Source: G963667075 sp963667075
Lineage (GTDB): Bacteria > Pseudomonadota > Alphaproteobacteria > Micavibrionales > Micavibrionaceae
Assembly (NCBI GenBank): GCA_963667075.1
Contig: OY762938.1
Location: forward strand, 992,001-1,056,000
Direction: 5' to 3'
DNA: 64,000 bases
In this document: piece by piece, positions 16,231-24,810 of the stretch
Position numbering within the stretch: the first letter of the stretch is position 1
How the letters are laid out: each line of letters opens with the position of its first letter
Position numbers and translations under genes: made by a program
Notes under the pieces: generated by a model
What the model was told of the DNA's origin: nothing
Database searches by the model: none
Seen by the model: only the letters and a program-made list of their open reading frames with translations

Positions 16231-17163
16231 ATGAAAATTTTTGAAACATACACAGACTTACCCCATGAAGCACAGGGTGCCGTTATTGCCATCGGAAATT
16301 TTGATGGTGTACACCGCGGTCATATGGTTGTGCTGAACGAAGCCAGAAAAAAAGCAGAAAGCCTTGGCGTGCCACTTGGCCTAATGACATTTGAACCACA
16401 CCCTCAAAGACTTTTCAGACCCGGCGATCCGCCTTTTAGAATAACCTCTTTTCCTGTAAAAATAAGACGTCTCGAACAAAGCTGTGTAGACCTGCTGTTC
16501 TCGGTAACGTTTGACTGGGATTTTGCCAGTATGAGTGCCGAGCAATTTATTGAGACCATCATTAAAAACGGTCTCAAGCCTGCCCATATCGTTATCGGAG
16601 ACGATTTCCATTTCGGACAACTTCGTAAAGGCAACATTGATATGCTCAGGGAAGCGGGATTTGATGTAACCGTCGTAAAAGAACAAGCGACGGATTCAGG
16701 CGCACGCTTTTCTTCCTCTCTTGTCAGAAATGCATTGCAGGCTGGCGATATTGGTGCCGCCAACTTTCTTCTCGGCTGGAAATGGGAAGTACAGGAAAAA
16801 GTCGTCCACGGCGAGAAAATAGGCCGTACAATCGGCTATCCTACTGCTAACCTGCCATTAGCAGACACAATACACCCCGCTTACGGTGTTTATGCCGCCT
16901 ACATCAAAATCATAGAAGACGGCAAAGACGCAAACTGGCTCCCCAGCGTTATTAACATCGGCATCCGACCCATGTTCAAAATCTCCACAGGACAACTGGA
17001 AGCCCATATCTTTGACTTTGACCGCGATATCTATGGCAAACATTTACGCGTACGGCCCGTCAAGCGTCTACGCGGCGAAGCAAAATTTGCAACATTAGAA
17101 CGATTGGCAGAACAAATAGCCCGCGACTGCGAAGAAGCTAAAAAGATTTTGAGCCTTTTTTGA
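16231..17163 (+). CDS. ribF: Bifunctional riboflavin kinase / FAD synthetase
   Basis: Converts riboflavin to FMN and then FAD. The 310 residues hold an N-terminal FAD-synthetase nucleotidyltransferase domain (about 15-185) with GNFDGVHRGH as its HxGH-like motif, then a C-terminal riboflavin kinase barrel (about 190-305) with GRTIGYPTANL and the later GIRPMF and EAHIFDFDRDIYG blocks. ATG 16231 gives the standard N-terminus; an open frame extends further upstream but overlaps the ferredoxin gene and is not needed. It follows the ferredoxin gene closely, so flavin and Fe-S redox genes may be co-expressed. Confidence 0.95.
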   Translation: MKIFETYTDLPHEAQGAVIAIGNFDGVHRGHMVVLNEARKKAESLGVPLGLMTFEPHPQRLFRPGDPPFRITSFPVKIRRLEQSCVDLLFSVTFDWDFASMSAEQFIETIIKNGLKPAHIVIGDDFHFGQLRKGNIDMLREAGFDVTVVKEQATDSGARFSSSLVRNALQAGDIGAANFLLGWKWEVQEKVVHGEKIGRTIGYPTANLPLADTIHPAYGVYAAYIKIIEDGKDANWLPSVINIGIRPMFKISTGQLEAHIFDFDRDIYGKHLRVRPVKRLRGEAKFATLERLAEQIARDCEEAKKILSLF

Positions 17164-17165
17164 TC

Positions 17166-17840
17166 TCACCCATCACGATCGCCGAACAAAGCCGTGCCTA
17201 CTCTCACATAGGTTGCACCTAAAGGAATTGCTTTTTCGAAATCGGCACTCATCCCCATACTGAGTTCTTTCAAGCCGTGGTCTTTAGCCAGTTTTGCCAG
17301 AAGAGCAAAATGCATGGCTGGTGGCTCATTCGCGGGAGGGATGCACATTAATCCCTTGATATTCAGGCCGCACTCTTTTTGGCAATATGATAAAAAGCCT
17401 GGCAGCTCTTCGACAGAAACGCCTGCCTTTTGCGGTTCATTGCCGGTATTAACCTGAATAAGGCACGGGATATTACGCCCCTGTTTTTCCATTTCCTTTT
17501 GAAGAGCCTGTGCCAGCTTGGGACGATCGAGCGTTTCAATAACATCAAAAAGCGCAACAGCCTCTTTTACCTTGTTCGTTTGCAAAGGCCCCACAAGATG
17601 CAGGGTTATGTCCTGAAACGCTTCCTTTAGTGCACACCAATGTTCTAACGCTTCTTGCACCCTGTTTTCTCCAAAGAGTCTGTGGCCTGTCATCACGGCC
17701 TCTCTGATATGTGTCATGGGCTGATGTTTACTGATGCTGACCAACCGGACACTCCCCGGTTTCCGCCCTGATGCTGTCGTAATTTTATCAATTCTTTGAT
17801 ATATTTCAGAAAAATTGTTTTTTATCGTGGATTCATTCAT
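17166..17840 (-). CDS. YggS-family pyridoxal-phosphate homeostasis protein
   Basis: A 224-residue single-domain TIM-barrel protein of the PLPBP/YggS family, which binds PLP without a known catalytic reaction and influences vitamin B6 and amino-acid balance. The PLP lysine should be the K in LVSISKHQP. Other family landmarks are GENRVQEAL, LHLVGPLQTNK, QVNTGNEPQKAG and the C-terminal SMGMSADFEKAIPLGATYVRVGTALFG phosphate site. It is convergent with ribF, two bases apart, and divergent from clpS. Confidence 0.93.
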   Translation of the reverse strand: MNESTIKNNFSEIYQRIDKITTASGRKPGSVRLVSISKHQPMTHIREAVMTGHRLFGENRVQEALEHWCALKEAFQDITLHLVGPLQTNKVKEAVALFDVIETLDRPKLAQALQKEMEKQGRNIPCLIQVNTGNEPQKAGVSVEELPGFLSYCQKECGLNIKGLMCIPPANEPPAMHFALLAKLAKDHGLKELSMGMSADFEKAIPLGATYVRVGTALFGDRDG

Positions 17841-17854
17841 GTTCGTTTCTTTTG

Positions 17855-17883
17855 TTAAAGACGGGTCTTATATAGTATATAAT
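17855..17883 (+). promoter_or_regulatory. Probable promoter of clpS-clpA
   Basis: A perfect -10 box TATAAT (17878-17883) stands 17 bases after TTAAAG (17855-17860). Transcription would start near 17890, 20-25 bases before the clpS ATG. Confidence 0.45.
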
Positions 17884-17912
17884 GCCAGAGACATAATAGG
17901 GATACCAAATAT

Positions 17913-18287
17913 ATGAGAGATAAAAAACTATTGTTTTTAACCAGAGCCGAAACCCCCTCAAAGAGCAATGAAGGTCCTTCTTTCGAAGAAGGCCCTGAAT
18001 TCAATTTACTGACAAAAACCAAAATAAAAACCAGAAAACCCTCTATGTATAAAGTCCTCCTTTTGAACGACGATTATACACCCATGGAATTTGTCGTACA
18101 TATTCTGGAAAAATTCTTTAACAAGAACCGGCAGGAAGCCACAGACATCATGCTTCATGTTCACAGAAGAGGAGTCGGTCTTTGCGGTATTTATACCTAT
18201 GAATTAGCAGAGACAAAAGTAGCACAGGTCATGGATTTTGCACGAAGCAATGAACAACCGCTTCAGTGCACCATGGAAAAAGAATAA
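17913..18287 (+). CDS. clpS: ATP-dependent Clp protease adaptor ClpS
   Basis: Delivers N-degron substrates (bulky hydrophobic N-terminal residues) to ClpAP. The 124 residues comprise a flexible N-terminal extension (about 1-40) and the conserved core: YKVLLLNDDYTPMEFVVHILEKFF, with NDDYTPM lining the N-degron pocket, and MLHVHRRGVGLCGIYTYELAETKV. It ends 20 bases before the clpA start, the usual clpS-clpA operon. The extended N-terminus fits the known mechanism in which it engages ClpA. Confidence 0.96.
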   Translation: MRDKKLLFLTRAETPSKSNEGPSFEEGPEFNLLTKTKIKTRKPSMYKVLLLNDDYTPMEFVVHILEKFFNKNRQEATDIMLHVHRRGVGLCGIYTYELAETKVAQVMDFARSNEQPLQCTMEKE

Positions 18288-18307
18288 CCAAGGAAAGGGC
18301 AGAGGCC

Positions 18308-20614
18308 ATGCTGTCAAAAAAACTCGAACAGACTCTACATCGTGCATTAACAGAAGCGAATTCAAGAGATCATGAATACGCAACATTGGAACATCTGCTA
18401 CTTGCGCTGACAGAAGATCAGGATGCTGTCGCCGTTTTGCGATCCTGCGGCATTTCTCTGCCAGAGCTACGCGATCAGCTTTTGCTCTATCTTGATAACG
18501 ACCTTATGTATCTCGTCGATAAGAATGCTGGCGAATCAAAACCAACAACTGCCTTTCAGCGGGTTCTTCAACGGGCGGCGATTCATGTGCAGTCTTCCGG
18601 CCGTGATGAAATCACGGGAGCCAATGTGTTGGTTGCTCTATTTTCTGAAAGAGAAAGCCACGCCGTCTATTATCTTCAAGAACAGGATATGACCCGTTTT
18701 GATGCCGTAAACTACATCTCACACGGCATTGCCAAAGTATCGGGGAGCAATACGCCCAAACGCATCCCAAGAGGCACAGAAGAAAGCAATGAGGACACGG
18801 ATGCACCCGAAAAAGAAGGGCAAAGTGCCCTCCACGCCTATTGCATCGATCTGAACAAAAAAGCAAAACAAGGAAAAATAGACCCTCTGGTCGGGCGGGA
18901 ATCTGAAGTCGATCGAACGATTCAGATTCTGTGCCGTCGTACAAAAAACAATCCGCTTTATGTCGGCGACTCAGGCGTCGGTAAGACAGCCATTGCAGAA
19001 GGACTGGCTAAACGCATCGTTGATAAAGATGTCCCCGACGTTTTGTTGAAGAACACAATCTTTTCTCTCGATATGGGAACATTGCTCGCCGGCACACGTT
19101 ACCGCGGTGATTTCGAAGAACGTTTAAAGGCGGTTCTGACAGAAATAGAAAATGTGGAAGGTGCCATTCTCTTTATTGACGAAATACACACCGTCATTGG
19201 CGCAGGCGCAACAAGTGGCGGTGCTATGGATGCCTCTAACCTCCTAAAACCAGCCTTGTCCAGTGGCGGATTACACTGTATTGGCTCAACGACATACAAA
19301 GAGTACAGAAATTATTTTGAAAAAGACCGTGCGCTTGTTCGCCGTTTTCAAAAAATAGATATTGATGAGCCTTCCGTTAACGACTCAATTGAAATCCTCA
19401 AAGGCTTAAAACCATACTATGAGAAACATCATAACGTCACATATACAAATGAAGCGCTGGTCAGTGCTGTTATGCTCTCCAGCAAATATATCGGGGACAG
19501 GAAATTACCCGATAAAGCCATAGATATTATTGATGAGGTCGGTGCAGCACAAATGCTCCTGCCCACCTCTAAACGAAAAAAAATTATTGATGTAGAAGAC
19601 ATAGAAAATGTTGTCTCGGCCATCGCACGCATACCATCGACATCTGTATCGAAAGACGATAAGGCAGCACTCTCGTATATGGAACGTAATATGAAGACAC
19701 TTGTCTTCGATCAGGATGAAGCGATTCGCATTCTATCAGATTCCATCAAACTGGCCCGTGCCGGTTTAAGAGAACAGGAAAAACCTATTGGCTCTTATCT
19801 TTTCAGTGGCCCAACAGGCGTTGGGAAAACAGAAGTCGCCAGACAGCTTTCCAAAACACTCGGCATTGAGCTCTTGCGGTTTGATATGTCCGAATATATG
19901 GAACGTCACTCGGTATCACGTCTGATTGGAACGCCACCCGGCTATGTGGGGTTTGATCAGGGCGGCCTGCTGACAGATAAAGTCGATCAACACCCCCACT
20001 GTGTCCTTTTGCTGGATGAAATTGAAAAAGCGCATCCGGATCTTTTTAATATTTTGCTGCAGGTTATGGACTACGGGAAACTCACCGACAACAATGGCAA
20101 AACCATTGATTTCCGTAATGTAATTCTTATCATGACAACAAACGCAGGCGCGGCTGAACTCGCTAAGGCCCCTATCGGATTTGAACGGTATTCAAGGGTT
20201 GAAGACGATCAAGAAGAAATAAAACGTCTCTTTACGCCTGAATTCAGAAACCGGCTGGATGCTATTGTGCCTTTCAAAGCCCTGACGCTATCAACAGTTC
20301 TAAAGGTCGTTGATAAATTCATCATGCAGTTGGAAGCGCAGCTCTCTGACAAAAATGTCACTTTTGAACTGTCTAAAAAAGCACGAAAATATCTGGCAGA
20401 AAAAGGGTATGATCCAACCATGGGTGCGCGGCCTCTCGCACGGCTTATTCAACAGGAAATCAAACAGCCTTTGGCAGAAGAATTATTATTCGGTAAACTC
20501 ACAAAAGGCGGTCTGGTTCAAATTGAATACGATGGCACGCAGCTCCAGTTCGCTTATCCTGAAAAGAAAAAATTACAAAAAGCACAACCAAAAAGTTCTT
20601 CGGAATTAACTTAG
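18308..20614 (+). CDS. clpA: ATP-dependent Clp protease ATP-binding subunit ClpA
   Basis: An AAA+ unfoldase for the ClpP peptidase. The 768 residues are, in order: Clp N domain (about 1-145, where ClpS docks), an acidic linker, AAA1 with Walker A GDSGVGKT and Walker B ILFIDEIH, then AAA2 with GPTGVGKT and VLLLDEIEKAH, and the C-terminal D2-small domain (YDPTMGARPLARLIQ). The absence of a long middle coiled coil separates it from ClpB. ATG 18308 follows an AAGGAAAGGG stretch and gives the normal MLSKKLEQTLHRAL start. Confidence 0.97.
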   Translation: MLSKKLEQTLHRALTEANSRDHEYATLEHLLLALTEDQDAVAVLRSCGISLPELRDQLLLYLDNDLMYLVDKNAGESKPTTAFQRVLQRAAIHVQSSGRDEITGANVLVALFSERESHAVYYLQEQDMTRFDAVNYISHGIAKVSGSNTPKRIPRGTEESNEDTDAPEKEGQSALHAYCIDLNKKAKQGKIDPLVGRESEVDRTIQILCRRTKNNPLYVGDSGVGKTAIAEGLAKRIVDKDVPDVLLKNTIFSLDMGTLLAGTRYRGDFEERLKAVLTEIENVEGAILFIDEIHTVIGAGATSGGAMDASNLLKPALSSGGLHCIGSTTYKEYRNYFEKDRALVRRFQKIDIDEPSVNDSIEILKGLKPYYEKHHNVTYTNEALVSAVMLSSKYIGDRKLPDKAIDIIDEVGAAQMLLPTSKRKKIIDVEDIENVVSAIARIPSTSVSKDDKAALSYMERNMKTLVFDQDEAIRILSDSIKLARAGLREQEKPIGSYLFSGPTGVGKTEVARQLSKTLGIELLRFDMSEYMERHSVSRLIGTPPGYVGFDQGGLLTDKVDQHPHCVLLLDEIEKAHPDLFNILLQVMDYGKLTDNNGKTIDFRNVILIMTTNAGAAELAKAPIGFERYSRVEDDQEEIKRLFTPEFRNRLDAIVPFKALTLSTVLKVVDKFIMQLEAQLSDKNVTFELSKKARKYLAEKGYDPTMGARPLARLIQQEIKQPLAEELLFGKLTKGGLVQIEYDGTQLQFAYPEKKKLQKAQPKSSSELT

Positions 20615-20632
20615 ATAATAAAAAGGTAAAAA

Positions 20633-21538
20633 ATGGCAGACAAGGAGAACGGCGTAATCCTCATCGCCGATGATAATGAAGTAAGTCGGACTTCCATGGC
20701 AAATGCGCTGGAAATGGCAGGCTATACAGTTATACAGGCCATAGATGGAAACAGGGCGATAAAGGTCCTTCATGAACAAGATGTCCTACTTGTTATTGTT
20801 GAAAATTATATGTCTCCTATGGGCGGCCTAGACGTTGCAAAACATGTCAAAACAAATCGCATTGTCGTACCTATGATTATGGTGACAAATAACCTGACAT
20901 CGGACCTCTTAATTCAGGTGAGCCGCCATGGCATTAAGCATTGTCTGGAAAAACCTGTCGAACCCGCCCGCTTGCTTGAATTTGTAAACAGAACACTAAA
21001 AGGTTACAAAAAGACTCGCTCAAAAGAAATCGGTGTCGAACAAACAATCAAGAAAACCTTTTCACAAAAAGAACTCATGGCACGCGCTATTGAACTAGCC
21101 AGAAACAATGTCAAGAAAGGACATGGCGGGCCCTTTGGTGCACTCGTCGCGGATAAAGAAGGACATATCCTGGGAGAAGGCGTAAATGGCATTACCTCAC
21201 GCTGCGACCCAATGGCGCATGCTGAAGTTATGGCCATCCGCCAAGCCACCGAAAAACTGGGACAAACACATCTGGAAGGCTGCGATATTTATTCAAGCGG
21301 TGAACCGACGGCTATTGGACAGGCACTTATCATCAGCGTCGGAATCGACAAGGTGTACTACGGTCTATCCCACGAAGACGTAGGCAGAATAAGGTCTCAC
21401 CGCGAAGATGGTTTAGAAAAGGAACTGATCAAACCACGTCGACATAGAGATATTTCGTACGAGACTCTGGGGTACTACGAATCCCTTGAGATGTTCAAAA
21501 CATGGGAGGCTCAAAAAGATGGAAAACTCATTGATTAG
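20633..21538 (+). CDS. Pseudo-receiver fused to a zinc-site-less nucleoside-deaminase-like domain
   Basis: 301 residues in two domains. Residues 7-123 are a response-regulator receiver with D13/D14 and K107 retained but Glu (E57) at the phosphoacceptor position, so it looks permanently phosphomimetic or inactive. Residues about 144-285 resemble the guanine-deaminase/tRNA-deaminase family: HAE (196-198) is intact, but the partner motif normally reading SCEPCPMC reads SGEPTAIG (222-229), so both zinc-binding cysteines are lost (T226, G229). Deaminase catalysis is therefore unlikely; a binding or scaffold role is more plausible. It starts 18 bases after clpA, so it is probably in the clpSA transcript. 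I do not recall this architecture as a described family. Confidence 0.8.
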   Translation: MADKENGVILIADDNEVSRTSMANALEMAGYTVIQAIDGNRAIKVLHEQDVLLVIVENYMSPMGGLDVAKHVKTNRIVVPMIMVTNNLTSDLLIQVSRHGIKHCLEKPVEPARLLEFVNRTLKGYKKTRSKEIGVEQTIKKTFSQKELMARAIELARNNVKKGHGGPFGALVADKEGHILGEGVNGITSRCDPMAHAEVMAIRQATEKLGQTHLEGCDIYSSGEPTAIGQALIISVGIDKVYYGLSHEDVGRIRSHREDGLEKELIKPRRHRDISYETLGYYESLEMFKTWEAQKDGKLID

Positions 21539-21589
21539 TTTTTTATTTCATCTTTTTGCTGCACCCCCGAGCTTCCATTAGAAATTTTC

Positions 21590-21637
21590 TTGACAGGGTA
21601 AAGAGAATCCGGCACAAAGGACTTGTGCGTTGCACAA
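21590..21637. promoter_or_regulatory. Palindromic operator candidate upstream of the phasin gene
   Basis: TTGTGC (21623-21628), GTT, GCACAA (21632-21637) is a perfect palindrome. A further GCACAA at 21612-21617 makes a second overlapping inverted pair with TTGTGC. A TTGACA (-35 like) lies at 21590-21595. The TGC-N3-GCA core resembles sites described for PhaR-type regulators of phasin genes, which fits the neighbour, but binding is inference. Confidence 0.4.
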
Positions 21638-21670
21638 AGGAGCTTACTTTAGAAAAGGGACAGCTATATC

Positions 21671-22327
21671 ATGGCACAAAGACCTGAGAAGAAGAATTCA
21701 GCCAAGGCCAAAAACACAGGTGCAGCAAAAAAAAGTGCCGCCGTTAAAAAGAAGGCCAAGGCTAAAACTGAGATTACAACCCAAAAGAAGGTTGAAAAAG
21801 TAGAAAAACCTGTAGTAAAAACGGAAACGTCTACAAAAAAAGTTACTAAACCGGCCTCAACGCCGGCAAACAAGAAGCGGAACTCTGCTCCGAAAAAAAC
21901 GGCTCAGAGGGAAACTGCGAAACAGAGTTCAAACAAAAAAACGGAGAGATATACAATGAACAACAAAAATTTTGATAAATTTGCTAACGACGCTGCTGAT
22001 GCAGGCCGTAAACAAATAGAAGCCCTTAGCAAATCAGGCTCTATTTTCTGGAAAGGCTGTGAAGACATCCTGCGTGAGTGCATGAGCCTCGCTCAAGATT
22101 CAACAGATAAAAATTCCAAAATGATCCAAACACTGATGAGCACAAAGAACATGCAGGAATGGGCCGAAACGTCTAACAAAATGACACAACAAAGCTTTGA
22201 CAATGTAATGGCTGGTCTTACAAAAATTTCTGAGATGGGCGTTAAAATTGCAACAGATTCTTTTGAACCTATCAATGATCAGGTTAACAAAGCTGTTAAA
22301 AAAGCCAGCGAAGCCATGGCTGCTTAG
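21671..22327 (+). CDS. Phasin with a histone-like Lys/Ala-rich N-terminal extension
   Basis: 218 residues. The C-terminal about 120 are a phasin_2-type amphipathic helical domain (NFDKFANDAADAGRKQIEAL through NDQVNKAVKKASEAM) that would coat polyhydroxyalkanoate granules. The N-terminal 95 residues are a low-complexity Lys/Ala/Thr/Pro stretch like histone H1 or the DNA-binding tail of Pseudomonas PhaF, but at the opposite end. A GGAGAG ribosome-binding site stands just before an internal in-frame ATG at 21956 (residue 96), exactly at the domain border, so a short phasin alone may also be made. The neighbouring clpS-clpA is usual in alphaproteobacteria. No PHA synthase gene is in the window. 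Confidence 0.82.
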   Translation: MAQRPEKKNSAKAKNTGAAKKSAAVKKKAKAKTEITTQKKVEKVEKPVVKTETSTKKVTKPASTPANKKRNSAPKKTAQRETAKQSSNKKTERYTMNNKNFDKFANDAADAGRKQIEALSKSGSIFWKGCEDILRECMSLAQDSTDKNSKMIQTLMSTKNMQEWAETSNKMTQQSFDNVMAGLTKISEMGVKIATDSFEPINDQVNKAVKKASEAMAA

Positions 22328-22361
22328 TAAGCTTTTTAGCTTAAATACCTTAAAAGATTAA

Positions 22362-22393
22362 AGGGACGCGCATTTGTGACGTCCCTCCTTTTT
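22362..22393 (+). terminator. Rho-independent terminator after the phasin gene
   Basis: AGGGACG (22362-22368) pairs with CGTCCCT (22380-22386), followed by a T run. It separates the phasin gene from the convergent truA. Confidence 0.85.
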
Positions 22394-22442
22394 GTCCAAA
22401 AAAGCACAAAAGGGCCTAGAAAGTGACAAACACCCCAGAGCC

Positions 22443-23219
22443 CTATTCGTCATAAAAGACCTGTTCGAGATACAAACCTTCTGGCGGTGCTGTTGGACCG
22501 CCTGCCTCTCGGGCTTTGGCTTCAAGAGCCTCTTGTACATCATGTCTGGTCCATTTGTGTTCGCCAACCAGGGTCAGTGTCCCCACCATGTTCCTGACTT
22601 GATGATGCAGGAAAGAACGCGCTTCCGCATAAATGCGTATTTCCGTCCCGCCGTGCTCATCATAATCAAACCACTGCACATCAAGCCGTTCCAGTGTTTT
22701 GACAGGGGATTTCGCCTGACATTCAGACGCGCGAAAACTGGTGAAATCGTGATGTCCCAGCAACACCTCTGCTGCGTCTTTCATAGCGTCTGGATCAAGG
22801 GGACGAACAAAATGCCATACCAGTCCGTTATCAATTGTTGGTGCCGCAGAGCGTTGTAAAATCCGGTATAAATAGCGTTTATTGACCGCATGAAAACGAG
22901 CATGAAATTCAGAATCAACTTGCTCTGCTTTTATCACGGAAACACTATCTTCTCGCAAATGGGCATTTAAAGCCTTTGCCAAATCACGTCCCGTTAAAGG
23001 ACGATCACCATAATCAAGATCAAAATGAGCGACCTGCCCTGTGGCATGAACCCCCGAATCTGTTCGGCCTGCAGCATGAAGTCTGATATCTTTTTGACAA
23101 AAACCGTACAAGGCCTCTTCTATGGCCTGCTGAACAGATGGATCATCTTTTTGCCGTTGCCAGCCTGCATAGTCTGTCCCCTTATACTCTATCGTGAGTT
23201 TCCAGCGTGTCATGCTCAT
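22443..23219 (-). CDS. truA: tRNA pseudouridine synthase A
   Basis: Forms pseudouridine at positions 38-40 of tRNA anticodon arms. The 258 residues carry the catalytic Asp (D54) in AAGRTDSGVHATGQVAHF, the family signature, and FLHHQVRNMVGTL in the C-terminal half. Its ATG overlaps the stop codon of fmt by four bases (ATGA), indicating translational coupling. A second ATG two codons later is possible. Confidence 0.96.
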   Translation of the reverse strand: MSMTRWKLTIEYKGTDYAGWQRQKDDPSVQQAIEEALYGFCQKDIRLHAAGRTDSGVHATGQVAHFDLDYGDRPLTGRDLAKALNAHLREDSVSVIKAEQVDSEFHARFHAVNKRYLYRILQRSAAPTIDNGLVWHFVRPLDPDAMKDAAEVLLGHHDFTSFRASECQAKSPVKTLERLDVQWFDYDEHGGTEIRIYAEARSFLHHQVRNMVGTLTLVGEHKWTRHDVQEALEAKAREAGGPTAPPEGLYLEQVFYDE

Positions 23220-24163
23220 AATAAAAGATCATCTACTTTAAGATAATTGCCATTCACCGCCCCTGTGAAATCCATGGACTTTGCATTAGCGGGCTGTATT
23301 TCAAGCAGCTTTAAAACAGTACCATGACCGCAAGCAACATGCCCCAGCTTGTCAAGAAGTGTGCCGGGCGGCGCCTTCGTTGTTTGTTTTGTCAGAGCGG
23401 TCTTATGAATTTTTAGGCGCTTGTTCTGATGCGTTTCACACCAGATACCGGGCCAGGGAGTAAGAGCTCTGGCTTTGCGTTCTATGATGCCAGCCTCTTC
23501 GTTCCAGTCAATGCGACCATCGTCACGGGACAACATCGAAGCATAGGTTGACAGATCATCCTCCTGCGACATGACAGGAAGCTTTCCTTTTCTGGATAAA
23601 ATATCCAAGGCTTCTACAATCAGGACTGCACCAATGTCCGATAACGCATCGTGCAAAGAAGAGGCTGTTGTCTCTGAGGTAATGGGAATTTCACCTTTTA
23701 TAACCATAGGCCCCGTATCAAGCCCCTCATCCATTTGCATGATCGTAACACCGCTTTTATCATCGCCGGCCAAAATAGCATACTGAATAGGGGCAGCACC
23801 ACGCCAGCGCGGCAAAAGTGAGGCATGGATGTTCAAACAGCCATATTTAGGCGCATCCAGCACCGCCTCTGGCAAAATCAGGCCATAGGCTGCGACAACC
23901 GCAACATCAGCTTCCAACGACCTGAGATAGGCCCATTCCTCTTCGTTTTTCTTCAAAAATTTCGGCGTTCTAACCTCAATACCGGCCTTTAACGCCACAT
24001 CATGAACCGGGGATTTTTGAACCTGTTTACCACGTCCCTTTGGACGGGGCGGCTGGGTATAAACACAGACAACCTCATGGGGACTATCAATGAGAATCTG
24101 TAAAGCCGCAACAGAAAAATCCGGCGTCCCCATGAAAACGATACGAAGTGATTTGTCAGTCAT
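23216..24163 (-). CDS. fmt: Methionyl-tRNA formyltransferase
   Basis: Formylates initiator Met-tRNA using 10-formyl-tetrahydrofolate. At 315 residues it has the normal length. The N-terminal formyltransferase domain has FMGTPDFSVAAL, the catalytic LNIHASLLPRWRGAAPIQYAI segment (Asn-His) and the GVTIMQMDEGLDTGP block with the catalytic Asp. The C-terminal OB domain follows (TPWPGIW, then LKLLEIQPA). It lies between def and truA in one minus-strand run; def-fmt is a classic pair. Confidence 0.97.
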   Translation of the reverse strand: MTDKSLRIVFMGTPDFSVAALQILIDSPHEVVCVYTQPPRPKGRGKQVQKSPVHDVALKAGIEVRTPKFLKKNEEEWAYLRSLEADVAVVAAYGLILPEAVLDAPKYGCLNIHASLLPRWRGAAPIQYAILAGDDKSGVTIMQMDEGLDTGPMVIKGEIPITSETTASSLHDALSDIGAVLIVEALDILSRKGKLPVMSQEDDLSTYASMLSRDDGRIDWNEEAGIIERKARALTPWPGIWCETHQNKRLKIHKTALTKQTTKAPPGTLLDKLGHVACGHGTVLKLLEIQPANAKSMDFTGAVNGNYLKVDDLLL

Positions 24164-24234
24164 GCTTTTGAGTCCACCGTGGAGTTAAATTATAAGTCTA
24201 AACAACGCTAAAACCATTGCTGAGCAAGGATATA

Positions 24235-24750
24235 CTATGCCTTATCCCTTGTTATTTTTTTGACTTTTCGTACCATCATATTGCGTTTCAGGCTGGAAAG
24301 ATAATCTATAAAAAGACGGCCATTCAAATGGTCAATTTCATGCTGCACACAATGGGCGGCCAGATCTTCGGCCTCCATTTCCTGTTCATTGCCATCATAA
24401 TCCAGAAATCTAACCTTGATTTTATTGGGACGTTCAACGTCACCATACTGTTCCGGTACGGATAAACAGCCCTCTTCCAGCACACTGATTTCTTCTGACT
24501 CCCATATGATCTCCGGATTGATCAAAAAGATGGGCGTACCGGGGCCATTTTCATCCTGCTCAACATCCATGACAACTACGCGATTCAAAAAACCAACCTG
24601 ATTCGCCGCCAGACCAATACCTTTGGCATGATACATGGTCTCCAGCATATCATCGAGCTGCGCACGCAACGCATCATCAACCTTGGAAACAGGTTTTGCT
24701 TTTTTCTTCAAAATAGGATGGGGAACAGTCAGGACGTCCAGTAATGCCAT
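24235..24750 (-). CDS. def: Peptide deformylase
   Basis: Removes the formyl group from nascent N-formylmethionine. The 171 residues contain all three metal-site motifs: GIGLAANQVG, EGCLSVP (Cys ligand) and QHEIDHLNG (two His ligands and the catalytic Glu). It is upstream of fmt with a 71-base gap. Its own start follows rmuC after 60 bases. Confidence 0.97.
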   Translation of the reverse strand: MALLDVLTVPHPILKKKAKPVSKVDDALRAQLDDMLETMYHAKGIGLAANQVGFLNRVVVMDVEQDENGPGTPIFLINPEIIWESEEISVLEEGCLSVPEQYGDVERPNKIKVRFLDYDGNEQEMEAEDLAAHCVQHEIDHLNGRLFIDYLSSLKRNMMVRKVKKITRDKA

Positions 24751-24810
24751 TTTTTTCTCTACTCTTGTTTATTTTTATAGCTATATATTTATGGTAAACT
24801 GTATGGCTTT

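Noticed and set aside
18266..18307. Upstream ATG for clpA overlapping the end of clpS
   Set aside because: The added residues are not part of the Clp N domain; ATG 18308 has the purine-rich site and the family start.
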